Positions 1 through 5,185 of a DNA stretch of 14,052 nucleotides are shown here, piece after piece; within the stretch, counting starts at the first letter, position 1, and every line of letters begins with the position of its first letter. The notes beneath the pieces are model-generated. The model had not been told where the DNA came from, did not search any database, and saw nothing but the letters and a program-made list of their open reading frames with translations. This DNA comes from Actinomycetota bacterium (GTDB lineage: Bacteria > Actinomycetota > Actinomycetes > S36-B12). A program made the position numbers and the translations under genes. The stretch lies in assembly GCA_009702725.1 (NCBI GenBank), contig WLHM01000006.1, forward strand, positions 1-14,052, given 5' to 3'.

Positions 1-905
1 ACTTTTATTTGTTGGCGCCAAGGTTGAGTTGCCAGATACTCCGAGATAGTTAGTTGCGCGAAGTTTGAAGGGCATAGCACTGCGGATTCGGCAGCCAGCA
101 CCAATTTCTCGCGCACCCCGTGCGGGGCAACGGCCCAACCAACACGAAGGCCAGAAGCGATTGTCTTTGAGAATGAGCCGAGATAGATGACCCCATCGGC
201 GTCGTCAGCGCGCATCGCACGCGGCACCTCACCGTCAAAGCCGAGCAAGCCGTATGGGTCGTCTTCGAGAACTAGGATCCCCGCTTGTTGAGCGACGGCT
301 AAAATTTCAAGTCGACGTTGGGCGCCTTGTGATACGCCGGCTGGATTATGGAACGAGGGAATGGTGTAGATCATCTTGATGCGCCGACCCGAGGCCCGAA
401 CGCGCGCAATTGCCTCACTCAAAGCCGCAGGCACCAAGCCTTCATCGTCCATAGCGACATGCTCAACACCGCATTGATAGGCCCGGAAAACCCCGAGCGC
501 TCCGACATAGGACGGCGCCTCGACAAGGACGACGTCACCCGGGTCGCAGAAAACTCGAGTGACTAGATCCAGGGCCATTTGTGACCCGGTGGTCACCACG
601 ATGTCATCGGGGTGGGCGACAACCCCGACATCGCGCATAACATCTAAAATCTGCTCGCGCAGTACTACGTCGCCCTGACCGGATCCATACTGCAGGGCTT
701 GGGCACCCCGATTCAGGAGCAGCGTTCTTACCGTCTCAGCGAGTTGATCCATGGGTAGAGCCTGAACAAATGGCATCCCACCGGCTAAAGAAACCACCTC
801 GGGTCGGGAAGCCACCGAGAAAAGCGCCCGGATTTCAGAGGCAGCCATGCCATTGGTGCGCTCCGCATAGGAGTCAACCCAAGAATCAAGGCGAGAACCG
901 GTCAT
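1..905 (-). CDS. PLP-dependent class I/II aminotransferase (C-terminus cut by window edge)
   Basis: Open frame read from ATG at 905 to the window edge with no stop, giving 301 residues; relatives are usually about 400-430, so the C-terminal quarter is outside. It should transfer an amino group between an amino acid and a 2-oxo acid in the cytoplasm. Visible fold-type I landmarks in order: SLAGGMP at 39-45, LQYGSGQG at 71-78, TTGSQMALDL at 105-114, HNPAG at 186-190 (the Asn contacts PLP), EDDPYG at 214-219 (PLP-ring Asp and Tyr), SFSKT at 244-248 with Lys247 as the Schiff-base lysine, and GLRVGW at 252-257 with a conserved Arg. This pattern matches the LysN/2-aminoadipate/aromatic (MocR-catalytic-domain-like) group. 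There is no N-terminal GntR DNA-binding domain: Met1 is followed directly by the catalytic domain. The substrate cannot be told from sequence. An aminotransferase of this type often lies beside the parAB/trxA/cwlM block in actinobacteria. The start has no Shine-Dalgarno but has a -10-like TATCGT 8 nt upstream, suggesting a leaderless mRNA. Confidence 0.93.
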   Translation of the reverse strand, partial: MTGSRLDSWVDSYAERTNGMAASEIRALFSVASRPEVVSLAGGMPFVQALPMDQLAETVRTLLLNRGAQALQYGSGQGDVVLREQILDVMRDVGVVAHPDDIVVTTGSQMALDLVTRVFCDPGDVVLVEAPSYVGALGVFRAYQCGVEHVAMDDEGLVPAALSEAIARVRASGRRIKMIYTIPSFHNPAGVSQGAQRRLEILAVAQQAGILVLEDDPYGLLGFDGEVPRAMRADDADGVIYLGSFSKTIASGLRVGWAVAPHGVREKLVLAAESAVLCPSNFAQLTISEYLATQPWRQQIK

Positions 906-925
906 AGCGCCTTACGATAGGCCAC
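906..925. promoter_or_regulatory. Minimal bidirectional leaderless promoter with a shared -10
   Basis: Only 20 bp separate the two divergent start codons (905 minus, 926 plus). The sequence TTACGATAG at 912-920 contains a -10-like TACGAT on the plus strand (913-918), ending 7 nt before ATG 926. It also contains TATCGT on the minus strand (919-914), ending 8 nt before ATG 905. Both match the TAnnnT core of a sigma-70/HrdB-type -10. No clear -35 is seen for either direction; these would lie inside the opposing coding regions. The two -10 elements overlap, so initiation in the two directions should be mutually exclusive. There is no room for a 5' untranslated region, so both transcripts would be leaderless. 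Confidence 0.5.
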
Positions 926-1045
926 ATGATGCGGATCCTCGGCTGGGCACTGCTCCTTTTGGGTGTTGGGGTGCTGGGCGGCTTTATCGCCCGGCTGGTT
1001 TTGCCGCATCCAGTGGCGCCCAATTACTTGCCGACTTCGGATTGA
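926..1045 (+). CDS. Small single-pass membrane protein, 39 aa, unknown function
   Basis: Short frame starting with two adjacent ATGs (926 and 929) and ending with TGA at 1043-1045. The product has a basic N-terminus (MMRILGW), a hydrophobic segment at about residues 5-22 rich in Leu, Gly and Val, an Arg (24) just after it, and a short Pro-rich tail ending LPTSD. This is a plausible one-pass inner-membrane microprotein or an uncleaved signal anchor. I do not recognise a family. Support for a real gene: the hydrophobic design, a -10-like TACGAT 7 nt upstream, a potential hairpin immediately after the stop, and the absence of any other gene in this gap. It is convergent with the cwlM-like gene. 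Against it: no Shine-Dalgarno beyond a weak AGG, and short frames arise by chance. Conservation across relatives would decide. Confidence 0.5.
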   Translation: MMRILGWALLLLGVGVLGGFIARLVLPHPVAPNYLPTSD

Positions 1046-1071
1046 ATGGCCACCGGTTAGCGTGCCATTTT
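1045..1071 (+). terminator. Possible hairpin terminator after the small membrane-protein gene
   Basis: Inverted repeat AATGGC (1045-1050) and GCCATT (1064-1069), separated by 13 nt, followed by a short T tract ending at 1071. The left arm begins at the last base of the small gene's stop codon. The stem is only 6 bp, extendable by about two pairs across a bulge, so this is weak. Confidence 0.3.
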
Positions 1072-1114
1072 CGGTGAGATTGAGTGGTCGCGACCGCGAC
1101 AGCCCGCAGAACAC

Positions 1115-1151
1115 CAAGAAATGACAGGCTTGACTAGCAAGAAATGACAGG
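1115..1151. repeat. Two 14-bp direct repeats, 23-bp period
   Basis: The 14-mer CAAGAAATGACAGG occurs at 1115-1128 and exactly again at 1138-1151, with starts 23 bp apart and a 9-bp spacer. It lies in the 119-bp convergent gap between the small plus-strand gene and the cwlM-like stop at 1165. On the minus strand it would form the 3' untranslated region of the long operon. The copies do not form a hairpin with each other. Function unknown: a tandem-duplication scar or a protein- or RNase-binding element are both possible. Confidence 0.7.
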
Positions 1152-1164
1152 TGGCCTGATAGGT

Positions 1165-2235
1165 CTAATTTGGGGAGCAAAACCGCTGTAGGGCGGTTGC
1201 GATGGCCTCAGCCGATGCGTCCTGCATTTTTACATCGCTCAGCCTGCTCGCATCCAACGGGTTGGACATATATCCGAGCTCAACGCGAACGGCAGGAACC
1301 CGAGTAAGTCGAAGTAGATCCCAAGTGCGCGGATGGGTGCGGCAATCAACTGCCCCGGTTCGCGCACAAAGTTCGCTTTGAATAAGTTCAGCCAAAGCTC
1401 GACCATTTGCGGAGTGCGCGCCGGCATCTGGTGCACCAAAGTAGAAGGTGGCTGCGCCGCCGGCTCGATTACTAGCAAGTTGTGTTGCGTGTATTGACAC
1501 CACCACATCAACACCCATTCGATTGGCGAAATCCGCGCGTTCAGCCTCACCCAAAGTACTACTTGGTTGCGCGATGTGGGTGAGTAAAACCTGGGTTCCA
1601 AGTGCAGCTAGTCGACCCTCAACTCGCACCGCAACCGCTTCACAGAGATCAGCGCCAAGGTCACTGCCAGGATCGAGTAGCACAACTTTGTCAGCAATCC
1701 CGGTCTGCAATGAAGTTAGACTTACGTGATCGCGAAGCCGCGCAGCATTGCCGCCACTGATTGTTCGCATGAGCCGGTCGAAAGCCTTAAATGACTCAGG
1801 GCCACAAATGCCGTCAGCATCAACGCCCACGCCTCGTTGAAATTCACGTAAGGCGGTATCGGTGCTTCTGCCGAAGTAGCCATCAGCTCGACCACTATCG
1901 AAACCAAGATCATTTAGGCGACGCTGCAACTCAGCTACGTCATCCCCGGTCACCAAATGCCCAGGTACATAACGCAAAACGCGATCACCAAGCTGCCAGC
2001 GCGCTTCATCAAGTTGATGAAATGTCTGTGGGCCGACTATCCCATCAACGGTTAAACCGCGCTCTTGTTGAAAGGTACGCACAGCAAGGTCTAATGCCTC
2101 ATCGAATTTGTCATCTGCGCCGGTACTAAAACGCTCAGCAGTTGACCTCGGTTCATCTGGAAGTAGACCCAGATGCGCAAGCCGTGCGCGCACCTCCGCG
2201 ACGGCCGCCCCGGTATCACCGTGGCGGATAACCAC
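1165..2235 (-). CDS. cwlM: CwlM-like N-acetylmuramoyl-L-alanine amidase homologue
   Basis: 356 residues with two N-terminal peptidoglycan_binding_1 repeats (about 5-78 and 93-156; signatures HLGLLP, DGIVGPQT and LGFDSGRADGYFG, DGICGPES), then an Amidase_3 domain (about 182-353). No signal peptide or membrane segment, so it should be cytoplasmic. In mycobacteria CwlM is a cytoplasmic regulator of MurA and peptidoglycan synthesis that binds the MurJ/FhaA machinery; this role is from family knowledge. The Amidase_3 motif normally DPGHGG reads DPGSD (188-192), so the first zinc-ligand His is a Ser. A Glu (199), the SIHA His (249) and the catalytic-position Glu in VELGYMSN (319) remain. A regulatory rather than hydrolytic role is likely. 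The protein ends just after the domain, without the longer C-terminal tail of mycobacterial CwlM. Start is GTG, overlapping the trxA stop by one base (TAGTG), so translation is probably coupled. Last gene of the array. Confidence 0.88.
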   Translation of the reverse strand: MVIRHGDTGAAVAEVRARLAHLGLLPDEPRSTAERFSTGADDKFDEALDLAVRTFQQERGLTVDGIVGPQTFHQLDEARWQLGDRVLRYVPGHLVTGDDVAELQRRLNDLGFDSGRADGYFGRSTDTALREFQRGVGVDADGICGPESFKAFDRLMRTISGGNAARLRDHVSLTSLQTGIADKVVLLDPGSDLGADLCEAVAVRVEGRLAALGTQVLLTHIAQPSSTLGEAERADFANRMGVDVVVSIHATQLASNRAGGAATFYFGAPDAGAHSANGRALAELIQSELCARTGAVDCRTHPRTWDLLRLTRVPAVRVELGYMSNPLDASRLSDVKMQDASAEAIATALQRFCSPN

Positions 2236-2555
2236 TACAGATACGGCGCCAGATCAGCGAGTAGCGCCGCCTTGGGCTTGGCGCCGATTATTGACTTAAC
2301 AACCTCACCGCCCACATAAACATTCAGGGTTGGAATTGAAGTAATGCCATAAGAGGCAGAGATCTGTGGATTCTCGTCGACATTTAACTTTGCAATCACA
2401 ATATTGTCGTTCTCGCTGGCGATTTCTTCGAGTATCGGGCCAACCATTCGGCACGGGCCGCACCACTCGGCCCAAAAGTCGACAATTACCGGCTTCTCAC
2501 TTTGCAGCACATCAGCGGTGAAACTTTCATCCGAGACCTTGATGGTCGCGCCCAT
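2235..2555 (-). CDS. trxA: Thioredoxin
   Basis: 106 residues, the normal size for a one-domain thioredoxin. It reduces protein disulfides in the cytoplasm and is itself reduced by the thioredoxin reductase encoded just upstream. The active site WCGPC is at 31-35, preceded by VDFWAE. The cis-proline loop SIPTL and the terminal GxxPKAxL helix typical of the family are present. ATG 2555 is supported by a strong Shine-Dalgarno, AAGGAG, about 6 nt upstream. This contrasts with the leaderless-looking first genes of transcription units in the window. It lies 29 nt downstream of trxB and overlaps the cwlM-like start by 1 nt, so trxB-trxA-cwlM is very likely co-transcribed, as in mycobacteria and other actinobacteria. 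Confidence 0.97.
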   Translation of the reverse strand: MGATIKVSDESFTADVLQSEKPVIVDFWAEWCGPCRMVGPILEEIASENDNIVIAKLNVDENPQISASYGITSIPTLNVYVGGEVVKSIIGAKPKAALLADLAPYL

Positions 2556-2584
2556 TTTGTTCTCCTTTGTTCGCTAGATGAATC

Positions 2585-3517
2585 CTACTCGGCGGCCGCT
2601 AGATAACGCTCAGCGTCGAGCGCTGCTGCGCATCCGGTGCCCGCCGCTGTGATGGCTTGCCGGTAGGTGTGGTCGACGAGGTCGCCGCAGGCGAAAACCC
2701 CAGTAGCTGAAGTGCGGGTTGATGGTGCGTCGACAGTTACGTACCCGGCATCGTCTAAAGCCACCTGCCCGGGAAGGAGTTCTGAGCGTGGATCGTGACC
2801 GATAGCGATGAAAAGCCCGGTCACGGCGAGCTCACGGGCCTCGCCGGTGACGGTGTCGCGCAGCGCCAACCCAGAAACCTTGGTATCACCGAAAACATCT
2901 TCAACAGCACTGTTCCAGGCAAAACGCATCTTCGGGTTAGCTAACGCCCGCTCTTGCATGATCTTGCTGGCACGTAAACCGTCGCGGCGGTGGATAAGGG
3001 TTACTGTTTTAGCAAATCTGGTCAAGAAGGTGGCCTCCTCAAGAGCAGAATCACCACCGCCAACAACAGCGATGTCTTGATCCCGGAAGAAGAAACCATC
3101 ACAGGTGGCGCACCACGAAACCCCGTGCCCGGAAAGCCGCTTCTCATTCGGTAACCCGAGCTCACGGTAACCAGACCCCATCGCCAAGATGACTGACTTG
3201 GCGGTGTGGGTGCGACCGGTGCCATCGATAACCGACTTGGTGTCACCGGTTAGGTCAACGGCAGTGATGTCATCGGTGACTAACTCTGCGCCGAAACGTT
3301 CGGCCTGTGCTCTCATATTTTCCATCAGGGCCGGGCCCATAATGCCCTCAGAGAAACCGGGAAAGTTTTCAACCTCGGTCGTGTTCATTAGTGCCCCGCC
3401 CGCGGTAACAGCACCTTCAAACACCAAAGGCTTCAATTGAGCGCGCGCGGCATAGACCGCGGCCGTATAACCGGCGGGCCCTGATCCGATGATGATTACT
3501 TCACGGTGCTCACTCAC
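2585..3517 (-). CDS. trxB: Thioredoxin-disulfide reductase (NADPH, FAD)
   Basis: 310 residues from GTG 3517, close to the usual 310-330. It is a flavoprotein passing electrons from NADPH through FAD and a redox-active cysteine pair to thioredoxin. Motifs: FAD-binding GSGPAG at 11-16, redox site CATC at 136-139, NADPH-binding GGGDSA at 153-158 followed by HRRDGLRASK, and the C-terminal FAD motif ACGDL before the YRQAITAAGTGC helix. Start choice: the frame stays open upstream to 3646, but that adds 43 residues unlike the family and would overlap the anti-sigma gene by 70 bp. GTG 3517 has AAAGG 7 nt upstream and begins right before the VIIIGSGPAG strand. A candidate ECF-type promoter ends at this start codon (separate entry). 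Gap to trxA is 29 nt. Confidence 0.96.
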   Translation of the reverse strand: MSEHREVIIIGSGPAGYTAAVYAARAQLKPLVFEGAVTAGGALMNTTEVENFPGFSEGIMGPALMENMRAQAERFGAELVTDDITAVDLTGDTKSVIDGTGRTHTAKSVILAMGSGYRELGLPNEKRLSGHGVSWCATCDGFFFRDQDIAVVGGGDSALEEATFLTRFAKTVTLIHRRDGLRASKIMQERALANPKMRFAWNSAVEDVFGDTKVSGLALRDTVTGEARELAVTGLFIAIGHDPRSELLPGQVALDDAGYVTVDAPSTRTSATGVFACGDLVDHTYRQAITAAGTGCAAALDAERYLAAAE

Positions 3518-3547
3518 AGTCAAACCTTTCACGAAACGCAGATTCCC
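3518..3547 (-). promoter_or_regulatory. Candidate ECF-sigma-type promoter of trxB
   Basis: Reading the minus strand, GGGAAT (3547-3542) is followed after 16 nt by GTT (3525-3523), 5 nt before the trxB GTG. This resembles the GGGAAY-N18-GTT type used by SigR-like ECF factors, which is known to drive trxBA in Streptomyces, and the GGAAC-type -35 of SigM-class factors. The spacer is 2 nt shorter than the SigR consensus, which lowers confidence. It lies in the 59-nt gap after the anti-sigma gene, two genes downstream of the ECF sigma gene. Confidence 0.35.
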
Positions 3548-3576
3548 TAAAATGACTACCCTTGACGGTAACGATC

Positions 3577-4449
3577 TTAGGGCGCTGCTTGTTCCGCCAA
3601 ATCCACCGAGATGGGCAACAGAATTGATGGCCCACCTTGGCCACAATCAAGCCCGACCAGCCACGCCTTAATCGTCTTATTCGGGGTGAGGTCAAGGATC
3701 AAGCCGACCTCTTGCTGCTCGAACTTGGCCCTATCAATTACCACCGTGCCGAGATCACCCGGAGGGATCAAGGACGCAATGCAGGCACTTATGGTCTCAA
3801 CCTTGGCGGTGAACCCGGTATTGCCTTCCACCAAGTTCGCGGGAGTCTCTTGGACGATGCTTTCCATCGCGCGGGCATCGGCCACCCCGATTCGATCAAA
3901 AAGGTCACCTATTTGATCCTGCATGGTTGAGCGCGAGTAGGTGATGCCACTAGCAACTACCTGACGGGCCGGCATAGTTTGACCTGAAACCCCGGCCATC
4001 GATTTGAGTGCTCCAGAGTCGAGTGGGGCGGCCCCAAATGGGGCGTCAAGTTGGGCGGCTTCAACCTGGGTGGTACCGGCCTGGTCGGAAGTCAGAGCCT
4101 TAGTCGCCCCGTCTGCGACAACTACCTCCGGGCTGGGAGTGCGCACGGCCTGAACGACCACCCCGAGGGCGAGGAAGGCCACGGAGGCCGCAACTAGGCC
4201 ACTCACCCAGCGGGTACGCCGGCGCGGTGACATGGAAATGACGGTGGCTAACGGCCCAGCCACAATCACGGATGGCTCAGCGGCGATCGCGGCGGCCAGC
4301 CGATTCCAGACCTCCTCAGGCATTCGTTGATCAGCATAATTTTGATTTGGTAGCCCGAACTCGGAGCCACCTGAGTCCGGGCCTAGGAATGCCAACTCCG
4401 GAAGCGGCGCATCGAATGGGTCGACGGGCCCTTGGGCGTCGTCAGACAT
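3577..4449 (-). CDS. Membrane-anchored anti-sigma factor (RsmA-like) for the adjacent ECF sigma factor
   Basis: About 290 residues. The cytoplasmic N-terminal part carries an amphipathic helix with MPEEVWNRLAAAIAAE (43-58), a pattern seen in actinobacterial anti-sigma domains. A basic stretch PRRRTR precedes one transmembrane segment (about 81-101). A roughly 190-residue extracytoplasmic domain follows, holding the only two cysteines (in ISACIAS and GLDCGQG). There is no HxxxCxxC zinc motif, so it is not a ZAS-type anti-sigma. Identification rests mainly on position directly after and overlapping the sigma gene, as with Rv3912 (RsmA) after sigM in M. tuberculosis. The expected job is to hold the sigma factor at the membrane until a signal releases it. 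Start is uncertain: GTG 4458 (3 nt after GGAGG, too close) or ATG 4449 (12 nt, rather far). The ATG is chosen and overlaps the sigma stop by 8 nt. Both starts share the same frame. Confidence 0.75.
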   Translation of the reverse strand: MSDDAQGPVDPFDAPLPELAFLGPDSGGSEFGLPNQNYADQRMPEEVWNRLAAAIAAEPSVIVAGPLATVISMSPRRRTRWVSGLVAASVAFLALGVVVQAVRTPSPEVVVADGATKALTSDQAGTTQVEAAQLDAPFGAAPLDSGALKSMAGVSGQTMPARQVVASGITYSRSTMQDQIGDLFDRIGVADARAMESIVQETPANLVEGNTGFTAKVETISACIASLIPPGDLGTVVIDRAKFEQQEVGLILDLTPNKTIKAWLVGLDCGQGGPSILLPISVDLAEQAAP

Positions 4450-5110
4450 GTGGTGCACCCCCCTCCGAGGTGTTGAGGTCCGCTAATGGAGTCGCCGATG
4501 AAGGTGTTGTTGGCGAGCCCATCTTCGGTATGACGGTGTCAGGCTCCTTACGGTTCCGTAAGAACTCCAGCTCTTCGGCTAGTCGGGCGCGCCCGCGTGA
4601 GCATCTACTCTTTACCGTACCCGTGGGGCAACCCAGAAGTTCGGCAGTTTCTTGAATTGAGCGGCCCTCAACGTCTACCAAGACAATCGCGGCGCGTTGA
4701 TCCGGGGGCAAAGTAGCTAAGGCCGCGGCTATCGCCAATTGGGTGTCGCGCCGACTCATTTCATCACCCGGGTAGGCCAAGGTTTGCCCCAAATCATCGG
4801 GCAAGGGCACAGCAGGGCGGCTCGCACGCCTGCGTAATCGGTCCAAGCAAGCGTTAACCACAATCCGGTGCAGCCAAGTGGTTACCGCGGCCTCACCACG
4901 GAACTGGTCTGCCCGCCTAAATGCCGATAAAAAAGCGTCCTGCAGGGCGTCAGCTGCCTCTTCTGGATCACTCGTCGTTCTTAAGGCAACCGACCAAAGC
5001 CGATCACGATGCCGGTAGACGAGCTCACCGAAGGCATCCTTATCACCGGCGACATGGGCCGCGAGCAACTGGGCGTCGGTGCGCGCCTCGTCACTCGCCT
5101 CGAAACCCAT
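4442..5110 (-). CDS. sigM: ECF-family RNA polymerase sigma factor, SigM-like
   Basis: 222 residues from ATG 5110. Sigma-70 region 2 spans about 24-95 (DAFGELVYRHRDRLWSVA, then DPEEAADALQDAFLSAF, the core-binding and -10-recognising part, and TTWLHRIVVNACLDRLRRR). Region 4 spans about 130-186 (LPPDQRAAIVLVDVEG, then the helix-turn-helix SIQETAELLGCPTGTVKSR). A Thr/Ser/Pro-rich tail of about 30 residues follows. It directs RNA polymerase to stress promoters; mycobacterial SigM in the same place responds to envelope-related stress. Start choice: the frame is open to a TTG at 5182, just after the pseudokinase stop, but those added residues are not sigma-like. ATG 5125 is possible, while ATG 5110 has GGAGG at 8 nt spacing. 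The anti-sigma gene overlaps its 3' end. An inverted repeat spans the ribosome-binding site (separate entry). Confidence 0.93.
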   Translation of the reverse strand: MGFEASDEARTDAQLLAAHVAGDKDAFGELVYRHRDRLWSVALRTTSDPEEAADALQDAFLSAFRRADQFRGEAAVTTWLHRIVVNACLDRLRRRASRPAVPLPDDLGQTLAYPGDEMSRRDTQLAIAAALATLPPDQRAAIVLVDVEGRSIQETAELLGCPTGTVKSRCSRGRARLAEELEFLRNRKEPDTVIPKMGSPTTPSSATPLADLNTSEGGAPHV

Positions 5111-5112
5111 TG

Positions 5113-5150
5113 CCTTGGCCTCCATGCTGGATGAGCCTAGAGGGCCAAGG
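5113..5150 (-). promoter_or_regulatory. Inverted repeat overlapping the sigM Shine-Dalgarno
   Basis: CCTTGGCC (plus-strand 5113-5120) and GGCCAAGG (5143-5150) are exact inverted repeats of 8 bp with a 22-nt spacer. In the sigM transcript the 3' arm starts within the GGAGG Shine-Dalgarno and ends 2 nt before the ATG at 5110. The hairpin (6 of 8 pairs GC) could therefore restrict ribosome access and uncouple sigM from the 75-nt-distant upstream gene. It contains no U tract, so it is not a standard terminator. Confidence 0.4.
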
Positions 5151-5185
5151 GTTGTTGGTTGAGTAGGGAGGCATCGGGTCAAAAC

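Noticed and set aside
1086..1095. 10-bp palindrome GGTCGCGACC
   Set aside because: It has no loop and no T tract, so it cannot be a terminator. A single GC-rich palindrome can occur by chance; operator function has no other support.
902..1180. A 92-residue minus-strand open frame covering the gap after the cwlM-like gene
   Set aside because: It overlaps the end of the cwlM-like gene and the small plus-strand gene, has no ribosome-binding site, and its composition resembles no known domain. It also does not look like a frameshifted CwlM C-terminal tail.
1448..1729. Plus-strand open frame antisense to the cwlM-like gene (similar frames lie antisense to trxB, sigM and the DUF6049 gene)
   Set aside because: These are shadow frames of well-supported genes, low in complexity and without recognisable domains or promoters.
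3518..3646. A 43-residue N-terminal extension of TrxB from an upstream ATG
   Set aside because: It would run into the anti-sigma coding region, does not resemble TrxB, and a GTG with AAAGG upstream sits exactly before the FAD-binding strand.
5111..5182. Longer SigM starting at TTG 5182 or ATG 5125
   Set aside because: The TTG lies 3 nt after the preceding stop without a ribosome-binding site, and the extra residues are not sigma-like. ATG 5110 has GGAGG at ideal spacing; ATG 5125 cannot be fully excluded.
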